A stretch of DNA of 64,000 bases from Neorhizobium huautlense (GTDB lineage: Bacteria > Pseudomonadota > Alphaproteobacteria > Rhizobiales > Rhizobiaceae): contig NZ_PVBM01000022.1 in assembly GCF_002968575.1 (NCBI RefSeq), positions 39,297 to 103,296 of the forward strand, given 5' to 3'. The notes under the pieces are model-generated. The model worked only from the letters and a program-made list of their open reading frames with translations. It was not told where the DNA came from and ran no database searches. This document shows, piece by piece, positions 38,256 to 46,716 of the stretch. Position 1 is the first letter of the stretch, and each line of letters opens with the position of its first letter. The position numbers and the translations under genes are program-made.

Positions 38256-38765
38256 TTACCGACGCGGCAGGGACTGGATTATCCGATCGACGCTTTGGGC
38301 AATCGGGGACGTGGCGGTATCGATCTGCAGACGGGGCCTGTCCCAGGCCTCGTAACGACGTGTGCGAACGGCTTCCCAGCTCGGAGGCGTATGGCCTTCG
38401 GTGTCGGAACTCCGTTCCTCGACGCGGCGCCGGTGTTCCTCGACGTCGGAACAGATGGTCTCCACTTCCAGGAATGCGACACCCGCCCGTTCTGCGACTT
38501 CTCTAAAGGCGTCGCGGGTGATTTTCAGCGGGTTGACGGAATCCGCCACTACGCAGGCGCCCATGCGAAGGTTGTCGGCGGCCAGCCGATAGGTGGTGAT
38601 ATAGCCGGCCGGGCCTACCTCCGCGCCCGGAGCCAGTACTCCCGAGGTGCGGATGGCCTCCTCAATGGTGTCGATGCGCAGATAACAGGCGCGCAGGCGT
38701 TCGGCGAGCTGCCGCGCAATGGTGCTTTTGCCCGTTCCCGGCAGACCGCCAAATATCACAAGCAT
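38256..38765 (-). CDS. Small P-loop kinase (AAA_33/zeta-like)
   Basis: A 169-residue nucleoside-kinase-like protein. Walker A GGLPGTGKST (about residues 6-15) is followed by a lid-type region with EEHRRRVEER (about 115-125). It lacks a toxin-antitoxin neighbour, so a zeta-toxin role is not indicated; related proteins are predicted kinases of small molecules. The start is at 38765, with an ATG MLVIFGGL that matches family N-termini. Upstream lies a hairpin that ends the preceding transcript. Confidence 0.8.
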   Translation of the reverse strand: MLVIFGGLPGTGKSTIARQLAERLRACYLRIDTIEEAIRTSGVLAPGAEVGPAGYITTYRLAADNLRMGACVVADSVNPLKITRDAFREVAERAGVAFLEVETICSDVEEHRRRVEERSSDTEGHTPPSWEAVRTRRYEAWDRPRLQIDTATSPIAQSVDRIIQSLPRR

Positions 38766-38793
38766 CAGATCCGCCTCCGGGCTTCCCGCAAGA

Positions 38794-38821
38794 TCCACGG
38801 GCGCCTTGGGGTGCCCGTGGA
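38794..38821 (-). terminator. Hairpin after the amino-acid binding protein gene
   Basis: TCCACGGGC at 38794-38802 and its complement at 38813-38821 form a nine-bp stem with a ten-base loop. On the minus strand it lies just after the binding-protein stop and before the kinase start. A T tract is absent. Confidence 0.5.
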
Positions 38822-38836
38822 ATGTGCTTGCCGAGG

Positions 38837-39943
38837 TTACTCGGCGGCGACGATCTTGCCGTCTTCCCACTTGAAGAGCGAGAAGCTCTGGGAAGTAAGG
38901 TCGCCCGTCTCGCCGTAGGTGAGTTTGCCGATAGCGGTCGCAATTGGCTCGCCGGACTTGATGGCGGCGGCGACCGCTTCCGTATCCTCAGCGCTTTTGG
39001 CCTTTTCGATGCCGGCCTTGATGACCTCGACGGCAGCATAGGCATTCAGCGTGAAGGCTTCGGCAGGAATCTTGCGGGCAGCGAGAGCTTCGGCGGCGGC
39101 CTTGGAATCGGGGCTCTTCGTGGCATCCGAGGCATTGGTGAAGACGGTGCCGGCGGCAGCCTTCGTGCCGATGTTCCAGAACTCGCTGTTCGACAGGCCG
39201 TCGCCGCCGATGATCGTCGCCTTGACGCCGAGATCGGCGAGCTGGCGGGCGAGCAGACCACCTTCGGGATGGTAGCCGCCGAAATAGATCACTTCGACAT
39301 TTTCCGATTTGAGCCGCGTGGTGAGCGCGCTGAAATCCTTGTCGCCGGGGGTGACTGCGTCATCGAGAACTTCCTTGACGCCGCCCGCATTGAGGGTGGC
39401 CTTGAACGCATCGGCTAGACCTTTGCCATAGGCGCCCTTGTCGTTGATGATCGCGATCTTCTTGTCCTTGAACTTGTCGAGGACGTATTTGGCGGCGACT
39501 TCGGCCTGCTGGTCGTCGCGGCCGCAGGTGCGCAACACATTGGCGAGGTCGCGCTTGGTGAGTTCCGGTGTGGTCGCGGTCGGGGTGACCATCAGCACGC
39601 CATTTTCGGCAAGCACATCCGAGGCCGGCATGGCAACGCCCGAGGTGACCGGGCCGACGACGAAGCGGATGCCTTCGCCAACCAGCTGGTTTGCGGCTGA
39701 CACGCCTTGCTTGGGTTCGCCGGCATCGTCGGCGGCCTTCAGCACGACCTTTTCGCCGAGGATGCCACCCTTCTTGTTGATCTCGGCGACGGCGGTCTCG
39801 GCGCCGTTCTTGACCTGATCGCCGTAAGCCGCCACGGGGCCGGTCAGCGGCGCGATCAGGCCGATGACGATCTCCGCATGGGCAAGCGGTGCAAATGTCA
39901 GGGAGGCGAGGGCTGTTGCCCCCAGAAGCGTCTTGAGGTTCAT
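38837..39943 (-). CDS. Branched-chain amino-acid ABC transporter binding protein (LivK-like)
   Basis: A 368-residue periplasmic protein with a signal peptide ([18 protein letters not shown]). The type I periplasmic-binding fold begins [19 protein letters not shown] and has the Leu/Ile/Val pattern with [19 protein letters not shown] and [13 protein letters not shown]. No permease or ATPase genes adjoin, so this is an orphan binding protein that must use a transporter encoded elsewhere. The start at 39943 has GGAGAA upstream; an open frame of 63 further codons upstream is not conserved. Confidence 0.92.
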   Translation of the reverse strand: MNLKTLLGATALASLTFAPLAHAEIVIGLIAPLTGPVAAYGDQVKNGAETAVAEINKKGGILGEKVVLKAADDAGEPKQGVSAANQLVGEGIRFVVGPVTSGVAMPASDVLAENGVLMVTPTATTPELTKRDLANVLRTCGRDDQQAEVAAKYVLDKFKDKKIAIINDKGAYGKGLADAFKATLNAGGVKEVLDDAVTPGDKDFSALTTRLKSENVEVIYFGGYHPEGGLLARQLADLGVKATIIGGDGLSNSEFWNIGTKAAAGTVFTNASDATKSPDSKAAAEALAARKIPAEAFTLNAYAAVEVIKAGIEKAKSAEDTEAVAAAIKSGEPIATAIGKLTYGETGDLTSQSFSLFKWEDGKIVAAE

Positions 39944-40217
39944 TTCGGTTCTCCTTGGGTGGGCTTCAAAACAGCCCTCGATCAACGCCGCACCCGTGCC
40001 CGTCGTCTCCGAAGGTCCTTCGGACATTTCGCGCCAATGACGAAAGGCGATGCGGTCGATGCCGGGCCGCGCCATGTTTGGCTTTCGGCGGTCGGCGAAC
40101 AATTCTGTAGGAATTCGGCTGAGATTTCGCAAGAAGATAACAAAAGGGCACGGAGTTTTGTTGATCCGGCGAAGGATTTCGCCGAAATCGACGCTGGGGC
40201 TCTGATTTTTCAGAGAT

Positions 40218-40658
40218 CTATGCGCTGCGGGCTAGCGTGTCGAGAAATCCCTGGACCTGCCGGTTGAACGACTGGAACTGCTCAGGCGTCATGCCCGAAC
40301 GTTCGACAAGCGTATCTCCAAGGCACCTGCTTTCCTGGATCAGGGCGCTGCCGGCATCCGTCAGCCGAACAAGGACCTGCCGTTCGTCGGCCTTGCTGCG
40401 CTGGCGCTCCACCAGGCCCGCCTGCTCCAGCCGCTTCACCGGAGGGGTTACCGTGCTCGATTCCAGAGAAAGGCGGTCTGCGATCGCACCGATCGTCATC
40501 TCCTGCTGCTCGGCAACCGCGCTCAGAACGAGGTATTGCGGGTAGGTAATGCCCATCTCGTCGAGCATGGGTTTGTAAAGGCGGTTGATCGCAATGCTCG
40601 CCGCATAGAGCGAGAAACACAGCTGATCGTCCAGGGGGACGGGTTTCTGGTCGGACAT
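40218..40658 (-). CDS. MarR-family redox regulator, OhrR-like
   Basis: A 146-residue regulator. Residues 8-20 ([13 protein letters not shown]) carry C14 in the place of the peroxide-sensing cysteine of OhrR, with a second cysteine near 112. The winged helix runs [29 protein letters not shown] and [11 protein letters not shown]. In OhrR the cysteine reacts with organic hydroperoxides and releases DNA. No ohr peroxidase adjoins; the divergent partner is an alpha/beta hydrolase. Three TATCGCGATA-like boxes lie between them. Confidence 0.9.
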   Translation of the reverse strand: MSDQKPVPLDDQLCFSLYAASIAINRLYKPMLDEMGITYPQYLVLSAVAEQQEMTIGAIADRLSLESSTVTPPVKRLEQAGLVERQRSKADERQVLVRLTDAGSALIQESRCLGDTLVERSGMTPEQFQSFNRQVQGFLDTLARSA

Positions 40659-40704
40659 GCAAAACCTCCGGAAGATGCAGAAAATTCGATATCACAAAAA
40701 AATG

Positions 40705-40714
40705 TATCGCGATA
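40705..40714. promoter_or_regulatory. Operator box 1 of the OhrR-like locus
   Basis: TATCGCGATA, a perfect 10-base palindrome, 47 bases before the regulator start. It repeats at 40761 (partial) and 40775. OhrR-type regulators bind AT-rich palindromes of this size, so this is a likely autoregulatory site. Confidence 0.7.
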
Positions 40715-40760
40715 ACTATTTCTTCTGGACAGACTCCGTTCAGTTCTCTATGAAGCAACT

Positions 40761-40787
40761 TATCGCGAAAATAATTATCGCGATAAT
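40761..40787. promoter_or_regulatory. Operator boxes 2 and 3 before the alpha/beta hydrolase
   Basis: TATCGCGA at 40761-40768 is a partial copy. ATTATCGCGATAAT at 40774-40787 is a perfect 14-base palindrome, 16 bases on centre-to-centre. The second box ends 15 bases before the hydrolase ATG and so lies across its promoter-proximal region, where a bound repressor would block transcription or initiation. Confidence 0.75.
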
Positions 40788-40802
40788 AAACTGGAGACAG
40801 AG

Positions 40803-41780
40803 ATGAGCGAGACAATCATCTGGGCGACACGTCGAAATGTCATGAAGGCCGGGCTGATTGTCGGCGCAGCCGCTGCGGCTCCGTCCTTCATCCAGATCGC
40901 CCAGGCATCCACACCATCAACCCACGAGGACAAGAAGACCATGACCCGCAGTTTCATCACCACAAAGGACGGCACCGAGATCTTCTACAAGGACTGGGGC
41001 CCAAAGGACGCCCAGCCGATCGTCTTCCACCACGGCTGGCCGCTCAGCGCCGACGACTGGGACGCCCAGATGCTGTTCTTCCTGAACGAGGGTTACCGGG
41101 TGATCGCCCATGACCGCCGCGGCCACGGTCGCTCGACCCAGACCGCGACCGGCAACGAGATGGATACCTATGCGGCCGATGTCGCCGAACTGGCCGAACA
41201 TCTCGATCTCAGGAACGCCATCCATGTCGGCCATTCGACCGGCGGCGGTGAAGTCGCCCGTTATGTCGCCCAGTATGGCGACCGCGGCCGGGTTGCCAAG
41301 GCTGTTCTCATCGGCGCGGTGCCGCCAGTCATGGTCAAGTCCGACAAGAACCCGGGCGGTCTGCCGATCGAAGTCTTCGACGGGTTCCGCTCGGCGCTGC
41401 TCGCAAACCGGGCGCAGTTCTTCCTGGATATCCCGACCGGGCCGTTCTTCGGCTTCAACCGTCCGGGTGCACAGGTCTCGGAAGGGGCGATCCGCAATTG
41501 GTGGAGGCAGGGCATGATGGGCGGCGCCAAGGCCCATTACGATTGCATCAAGGCCTTTTCGGAAACCGACTTTACCGAAGACCTCAAGACGATCGAAGTG
41601 CCGGTTCTCGTCATGCATGGCGACGACGACCAGATCGTGCCGATCGCCGACTCCGCGCATCTTGCCATCAAGCTCTTGAAGAACGGCGCGCTGAAGGTCT
41701 ACGAAGGCCTTCCGCACGGTATGGCGACCACCCATGCCGACGTGATCAACGCCGACCTCCTGGCGTTTTTCAAGGTCTGA
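40803..41780 (+). CDS. Tat-exported alpha/beta hydrolase (haloperoxidase/arylesterase-like)
   Basis: A 325-residue protein. The N-terminus has a twin-arginine motif TRRNVMK followed by a hydrophobic Ala-rich stretch, so it should be exported folded through Tat. The mature part starts near residue 47 and has the alpha/beta hydrolase core with nucleophile GHSTGGG, a catalytic Asp in [10 protein letters not shown] and the His of [10 protein letters not shown]. The family includes non-heme chloroperoxidases and arylesterases. Control by the divergent OhrR-like regulator suggests a response to peroxides or phenolic stress. GGAGAC precedes the ATG. Confidence 0.9.
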   Translation: MSETIIWATRRNVMKAGLIVGAAAAAPSFIQIAQASTPSTHEDKKTMTRSFITTKDGTEIFYKDWGPKDAQPIVFHHGWPLSADDWDAQMLFFLNEGYRVIAHDRRGHGRSTQTATGNEMDTYAADVAELAEHLDLRNAIHVGHSTGGGEVARYVAQYGDRGRVAKAVLIGAVPPVMVKSDKNPGGLPIEVFDGFRSALLANRAQFFLDIPTGPFFGFNRPGAQVSEGAIRNWWRQGMMGGAKAHYDCIKAFSETDFTEDLKTIEVPVLVMHGDDDQIVPIADSAHLAIKLLKNGALKVYEGLPHGMATTHADVINADLLAFFKV

Positions 41781-41794
41781 ACCGCCGCTTGCCC

Positions 41795-41820
41795 CGATCT
41801 CCCCCGCAAGGGGGAGATCG
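41795..41820. terminator. Terminator-like hairpin between hydrolase and ABC exporter
   Basis: An 11-bp perfect stem (41795-41805 with 41810-41820) closed by a GCAA tetraloop. It lies 15 bases after the hydrolase stop and 15 before the convergent ABC stop, so it can serve both genes. This C-rich palindrome with a GCAA loop is common in rhizobial chromosomes and could also be a REP element. Confidence 0.75.
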
Positions 41821-41834
41821 GATGAGGATGCCCC

Positions 41835-43556
41835 TCACGCCACTGCACCGAACTGGGCCTCGTGGAGTTTCGCATAGGCGCCGTTCGTCTTCAGCAATTC
41901 CGCGTGGGTACCCTGCTCGACGATGCCGTCCGCCCCCATCACCACGATCCGGTCGGCATTGCGGATGGTGGCGAGACGGTGGGCGACGACCAGGGTGGTT
42001 CGGCCCTGGGAGAGGTCCGCCAGCGCCTGCTGGATCGCCAGTTCCGTGGCCGAATCCAGCGCCGATGTCGCCTCGTCGAGGATGAGGATCGGCGGGTTCT
42101 TGAGGAAGATGCGGGCGATCGCCAGCCGCTGCTTCTGGCCGCCCGACAGTTTGACGCCCCGCTCGCCCGTCGGCGTGTCTAGGCCCTGCGGCAGCGACAG
42201 GACGAATTCGTCGAGCGATGCCCGGCGTAGCGCCTCCATGATATCCTCGTCGCTCGCGCCGAGCCGGCCATAGGCGATGTTTTCGCGGATGGTCGAGCCG
42301 AACATGAAGACGTCCTGCTGGACGATGCCGATCTGGCCCCGCAGCGAGGCCTGCGTCATGTCTCGGATGTCGATGCCGTCTATGGTGATGGCGCCTGCGG
42401 GGACATCGTAGAAGCGCGGCAGCAGCGAGCAGATGGTCGTTTTGCCGGCACCAGAAGGACCGACGAAGGCGACCGTTTCCCCTGCGGCGATTTCGAGGTT
42501 GAGATGCTCAAAGACCATGGCGGTTTCGGAATAACCGAAGCTGACGTCACGATAGACGATGTCGCCCGCAAGCGTGCTGACGGCGATCGCATCCGGCCGG
42601 TCGGCGAGATCGGGCTGGGTGTCGATGAGATCGGTGAAGCGGCGGAAGCCCGCAAAGCCCTTCGGATACATTTCCAGCACCGAGGTGATCTTGTCGATCG
42701 GGTGGAAGAAGACGTTGACGAGCAGCAGGAAGCCGACAAAGCCGCCGTAGGAAAGCTCTCCCGCCACGACGAACCAGGTGCCGGCGATCATTACCGAAAG
42801 CTGCACCAGCCGAGTGCCGAGATAGCTGAGCGCAATGCTTGCCGTCATATAGGCATAAGCGTTGAGCTTGGTTTCCCTGTAGCCCTCGTTGTTGCGGGCA
42901 AAAAGCTGGCTTTCGTAGTCCTCGTTGGCAAACGCCTTCACGACGCGGATGCCGCCGACGCTTTCCTGGACCCGCGTGTTGAAATCTCCCACCTTGCCGA
43001 ACAGGGTGCGCCAGTTGACCGTCATGCGGGCGCCGTAACGGCTGACCAGCCAGGTCATGAACGGCACGATCACGGTGGTCAGCAGCGCCAGCTTCCAATG
43101 CACGGTGAACATCAGGATGAAGGCGCCGATGAAGGTCATGATCGCGATGAACAGATCTTCCGGGCCGTGATGGGCAATCTCGCCGACCTCTTCCAGGTCT
43201 TTCGTTACATGGGTGATCAGGTGGCCGGTGCGGGTGTTGTCGAAATACCGGAAGGACAGCTTCTGGATATGGTCGAATGCCTGCCGGCGCATGTCGGATT
43301 CGATCGAGATACCGAGCGCATGGCCCCAGTAGTTGACCACGGCCATTAGGCCGGTGTTCAGGGCGTAGACGGCGAGTAGGCCCACGCCGACGGCAATGAT
43401 CAGTGTCCAGTCGCGACCGGGCAAGAGTTGGTCAACGAAGAGCTTGACGGCGATCGGGAAGCCGAGTTCGAGCAGGCCGGCAAAAACCGCACAGCCGAAA
43501 TCGAGCAGAAACAGCCTCTTGTAAGGCGCATAATAGGAAAAGAAACGACTAAGCAT
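41835..43556 (-). CDS. ABC transporter, fused permease and ATPase (MsbA-like)
   Basis: A 573-residue half-transporter. Six membrane helices in the first 310 residues are followed by the ATPase: Walker A GPSGAGKTT, the Q-loop GIVQQDVFM, signature LSGGQKQRLAIARIF and Walker B ILILDEATSALD. It exports a lipid or drug; none can be named. The start at 43556 (MLSRFFSYYAPYK) has GGAGGGGG upstream and is the usual N-terminus. It acts as a homodimer because no partner half-transporter adjoins. Confidence 0.93.
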   Translation of the reverse strand: MLSRFFSYYAPYKRLFLLDFGCAVFAGLLELGFPIAVKLFVDQLLPGRDWTLIIAVGVGLLAVYALNTGLMAVVNYWGHALGISIESDMRRQAFDHIQKLSFRYFDNTRTGHLITHVTKDLEEVGEIAHHGPEDLFIAIMTFIGAFILMFTVHWKLALLTTVIVPFMTWLVSRYGARMTVNWRTLFGKVGDFNTRVQESVGGIRVVKAFANEDYESQLFARNNEGYRETKLNAYAYMTASIALSYLGTRLVQLSVMIAGTWFVVAGELSYGGFVGFLLLVNVFFHPIDKITSVLEMYPKGFAGFRRFTDLIDTQPDLADRPDAIAVSTLAGDIVYRDVSFGYSETAMVFEHLNLEIAAGETVAFVGPSGAGKTTICSLLPRFYDVPAGAITIDGIDIRDMTQASLRGQIGIVQQDVFMFGSTIRENIAYGRLGASDEDIMEALRRASLDEFVLSLPQGLDTPTGERGVKLSGGQKQRLAIARIFLKNPPILILDEATSALDSATELAIQQALADLSQGRTTLVVAHRLATIRNADRIVVMGADGIVEQGTHAELLKTNGAYAKLHEAQFGAVA

Positions 43557-43831
43557 GAAGGCCCCCTCCAGGGGCGAAAGGCTCAAAATTCGAAGAGGAC
43601 GGACTGAACGACAGCCCTGATCCGGCACCGCCATTCAGCGTTGAAAAGTGCCGATCTGCCTCAACTTCTAAGCCTCCTTCAAAGGTCGTCTTCGTGCTTA
43701 TAGTGCCGTATGGCGGCGATGTCTACCGGGTCCGGCCGATCTGGACGTTCCGTCCCCGGTCCCGGACGCCGGTCGGCATGTCCTTCACGGGAACGGGGAC
43801 GAAGGTCCGGGAAATACTGCGATCCGAAACC

Positions 43832-45160
43832 TCAGACGCCGGTCGTCAGAATATCTCTCAGCTTGCCGACGATTTCGTCGATGTGGTGTTTTTCGACGAT
43901 CAGCGGCGGCGACATGGCGATGGTGTCGCCCGTGGTACGGATCAGCAGGCCGTCCTCGTAGGCCTTCAGGAAGGCCGAGAAGGCGCGTTTGGTGGGTTCG
44001 CCTGCGATCGGATCGAGTTCGATCGCGCCGATCAGGCCGATATTGCGGATATCGATGACGTTCGGCACGTCCTTCAGCGAATGCAGCGCTTCTTCCCAAT
44101 AGGGGGCGATATCGCGGGCGCGGTCGAACAGGCCTTCTTCCTTGTAGGTCTCAAGCGTGGCAAGGCCTGCGGCCGACGCGATCGGATTGCCCGAATAGGT
44201 GTAGCCGTGGAAGAATTCGATCAGGTGTTCCGGGCCGTTCATGAACGTGTCGTGGATTTCCGACGTCACCAGCACCGCACCCATCGGGATGACGCCGTTG
44301 GTCAGGCCTTTGGCGGTGGTGATGATATCGGGCGTGACGCCGTAATATTGCGCCGCGAACGGGGCGCCCATGCGGCCGAAGCCGGTGATGACCTCGTCGA
44401 AGATCAGCAGGATGCCGTGCTTGGTGCAGATGTCGCGAAGTTTCTGGAGGTAGCCCTTCGGCGGGATCAGCACGCCGGTGGAGCCGGCGACAGGTTCGAC
44501 GATGACGGCCGCGATGGTCGAAGCGTCGTGAAGCGTGACGATGCGCTCGAGTTCGGTCGCCAGATCGCCGCCATGCTCCGGCTCACCGCGGGTGAAAGCG
44601 TTCTTGGCCGGAAGGTGGGTGTGCGGCATGTGGTCGACGCCGGTCAGAAGCGTGCCGAACATCTTGCGGTTGGCGACAATACCGCCGACGGAAATGCCGC
44701 CGAAATTGACGCCGTGATAACCGCGCTCGCGACCGATCAGGCGAAAGCGCGAGCCGTTGCCCTTGGCGCGATGATAGGCGAGCGCCACCTTCAGCGCCGT
44801 GTCGACCGATTCTGAACCGGAATTCGTGTAGAGAACGTGATTGATGCCCTCCGGGGCAATGTCGACCAGGCGGTTGGCAAGCTCGAAAGCCTTCGGATGG
44901 CCGAGCTGGAAGGCCGGTGCATAGTCCAGCTCACCTGCCTGTTCGCGGATCGCCTCGGTGATCTTCGGGCGGCAGTGGCCGGCATTGACGCACCAGAGGC
45001 CGGCGGTCGCATCGAGCACCTGGCGGCCGTCATGGGTCGTGTAGTGCATATCCTTGGCACTCACGAAAAGACGGGGTTCCTTCTTGAACTGGCGGTTTGC
45101 CGTAAACGGCATCCAGAACGCCCTGAGGTCATTGGGCGTGGTATTCAGGCGGTTGGACAT
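43832..45160 (-). CDS. Class III aminotransferase, omega-amino acid:pyruvate type
   Basis: A 442-residue PLP enzyme. The catalytic lysine is K284 in TTAKGLTNG, with D255 of IFDEVITGFGR binding the cofactor ring and NSGSESVD near 113. It fits beta-alanine or omega-amino-acid:pyruvate aminotransferase, using amines such as beta-alanine, 4-aminobutyrate or related compounds. The start at 45160 has GGAG nine bases upstream; the frame stays open for another 50 unconserved codons. No transport genes adjoin. Confidence 0.93.
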   Translation of the reverse strand: MSNRLNTTPNDLRAFWMPFTANRQFKKEPRLFVSAKDMHYTTHDGRQVLDATAGLWCVNAGHCRPKITEAIREQAGELDYAPAFQLGHPKAFELANRLVDIAPEGINHVLYTNSGSESVDTALKVALAYHRAKGNGSRFRLIGRERGYHGVNFGGISVGGIVANRKMFGTLLTGVDHMPHTHLPAKNAFTRGEPEHGGDLATELERIVTLHDASTIAAVIVEPVAGSTGVLIPPKGYLQKLRDICTKHGILLIFDEVITGFGRMGAPFAAQYYGVTPDIITTAKGLTNGVIPMGAVLVTSEIHDTFMNGPEHLIEFFHGYTYSGNPIASAAGLATLETYKEEGLFDRARDIAPYWEEALHSLKDVPNVIDIRNIGLIGAIELDPIAGEPTKRAFSAFLKAYEDGLLIRTTGDTIAMSPPLIVEKHHIDEIVGKLRDILTTGV

Positions 45161-45320
45161 GCGGCTCTCCATGGCCATTCGGATCGTCAGGTGGCCATTC
45201 CCGGTCGGCGGCTCAGCGCCAAGTTTTGACTGCATGGTCAAATTATCAGGGCAAGCGGAGCCGTCAACCGCATTCGGCGGAGCAGCGGGAAGGGAATAGA
45301 TGAAAGCCACAGACTGGAAA

Positions 45321-45355
45321 GCCCAGCCTCCGGCGATACATGCCGCAGGCTGGGC
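45321..45355 (-). terminator. Terminator of nolR
   Basis: GCCCAGCCT at 45321-45329 pairs with AGGCTGGGC at 45347-45355, and an inner CGGC/GCCG stem adds four pairs around a short loop. It lies 37 bases after the ArsR-type gene on the minus strand and is followed by moderately T-rich sequence. Confidence 0.7.
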
Positions 45356-45391
45356 CGCAAGCAGCGAGACGTCATGTCTGCGCTGTCAAGC

Positions 45392-45712
45392 TCACGCGGC
45401 TGCCGACGTCTTCTGGGCCGGCACGCAGTAGATGTCTTCCAGGGTCTCAAGAACCTTGATCACCGATTCCGACGAGCTGGAATAATAAATCGTCTGCGCG
45501 TCGCGGCGGGTCTTCACCAATTTCTGCGCACGCAGCTTGGAAAGATGTTGAGACAGCGCCGACTGGCTGAGCCCGACCTGGGAAGCGAGCGCGCCGACCG
45601 CGACCTCGCCTTTGACCAGGCAGCACAGGATCATCAGCCGCTTCGGATTGGCCATGGCAGACAACAAGCCTGCCGCGGCGGTGGAGTGCTCAGATAGCGC
45701 CATCGTATCCAT
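45392..45712 (-). CDS. nolR: ArsR-family regulator, NolR-like
   Basis: A 106-residue winged-helix protein. The helix-turn-helix VGALASQVGLSQSALSQHLSKLR and wing LVKTRRDAQTIYYSSSS match NolR of Sinorhizobium and Rhizobium closely, as far as I can recall its sequence, and the start AAAGLLSAMANPKRL agrees. NolR is a metal-independent ArsR regulator that represses nodulation genes and other targets. The start at 45712 is supported by GGGGAA nine bases upstream. The assignment depends on remembered similarity; other ArsR members are possible. Confidence 0.75.
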   Translation of the reverse strand: MDTMALSEHSTAAAGLLSAMANPKRLMILCCLVKGEVAVGALASQVGLSQSALSQHLSKLRAQKLVKTRRDAQTIYYSSSSESVIKVLETLEDIYCVPAQKTSAAA

Positions 45713-45834
45713 CAGCTACAATTCCCCTCGATCTAAAGCGGCTTCCCGCCCAAAAAATAATCGCCCCTCGTCCCTAGGGCAAAAATTAACAACGAGCAAA
45801 AGGGATTGTATATCCCTAAATTTCAGGTAACCGA

Positions 45835-46623
45835 TCATTGTACTTTAGATGTGGCAAAAATATAATCAAGTACTGCCTGTGGTGAGTCTGCCAAGTGTTC
45901 AAATTCGTGCCTGAGTTGCAAATCGCTCGAAATGAGGTTGATTCCGGCGCGGTCCACCCCAGCGAAGCGCCAATTGTGGCTCTCTGCCGCTCCGAGATTC
46001 GCCGCAAATTTCTCGGCGGTCTCCGTCATGTTTCCTAAATCTTTCTGGAGTTCGAGCCAGTCCGACGTGATTCCCGGCGAGGGAATCAGCAAATCGAATC
46101 CCGGCAGCATGTATGCACGGCCGAAGCCGCCATTGAGCGAGGCGGCCTGCGGCGTGATTCGAAAAAAGCGGAAATCGGGAAAATCCGCATAGAGGGCCGC
46201 TTTCGGATGCCGGTCGAGAAAACGGCTTCGGATGCGGGTGTGGTCAGGCGTGTCGCGGGCAACGCTTTCGGCGAGGCATTGCAGCGTGATCCGCGGATGG
46301 GCGAGGGGGTCGCCCTTGCCGGGCTCGCCTGCGAGCAGCGAACAACGGGGATCGGCCACCAGCCCCCTGGTGTGGCCGGAGAGGCCCGAGACGAGAATCA
46401 CGGGCGTGCCATCGACATCGGTGCCGGTCAACGTCCGGCTGACGGACGGAAAGCCGGTTTCCGGATCGAGAATGGCGAGCGCCATGAAGCGTGCTCCGCG
46501 CACCAACGTCCGCGCGAGGCGGCGAGCGTCCTCGTCCGTTTCACGCAGAACCTGCGGCCGGTCTCTTGCAGGGCCGTCTGTTGCGGGTTTTTCCGCCGAG
46601 GAATTGTCAGCCATTTCGTCCAT
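45835..46623 (-). CDS. HugZ-type heme-utilisation protein (PNPOx-like plus DUF2470)
   Basis: A 262-residue protein. The N-terminal split-barrel flavin-type fold is of the pyridoxamine-phosphate oxidase superfamily (MALAILDPETGFPSVSRTL), and the C-terminal DUF2470 region includes NWRFAGVDRAGINLIS. Members bind heme and cleave it, for example HugZ of Campylobacter. This gives a link to the iron receptor further right. The start at 46623 is supported by GAGGAGGAC eight bases upstream. It does not overlap choV, which begins on the other side of a 93-base gap. Confidence 0.85.
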   Translation of the reverse strand: MDEMADNSSAEKPATDGPARDRPQVLRETDEDARRLARTLVRGARFMALAILDPETGFPSVSRTLTGTDVDGTPVILVSGLSGHTRGLVADPRCSLLAGEPGKGDPLAHPRITLQCLAESVARDTPDHTRIRSRFLDRHPKAALYADFPDFRFFRITPQAASLNGGFGRAYMLPGFDLLIPSPGITSDWLELQKDLGNMTETAEKFAANLGAAESHNWRFAGVDRAGINLISSDLQLRHEFEHLADSPQAVLDYIFATSKVQ

Positions 46624-46716
46624 CTTGTCCTCCTCGCGGGCAGACCGGCGAAGCCAGCAGGAGATACCACCAGTGGCCCGGCCAGGAAAGCGGAGTTTTT
46701 ATCTCCGCTTTCTCTC

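Noticed and set aside
38256..38765. Zeta-toxin reading of the small P-loop kinase
   Set aside because: No antitoxin gene adjoins and the sequence fits general small-molecule kinases equally well.
36525..38918. An open frame of 797 residues opposite to ade and the small kinase
   Set aside because: Antisense to two well-supported genes, no domain and no ribosome site.
43557..43831. Possible small gene or regulatory RNA between the ABC exporter and the aminotransferase
   Set aside because: No frame with good start and codon use; a GTCCCCG ... CGGGGAC pairing is present but the loop is too long to be convincing.
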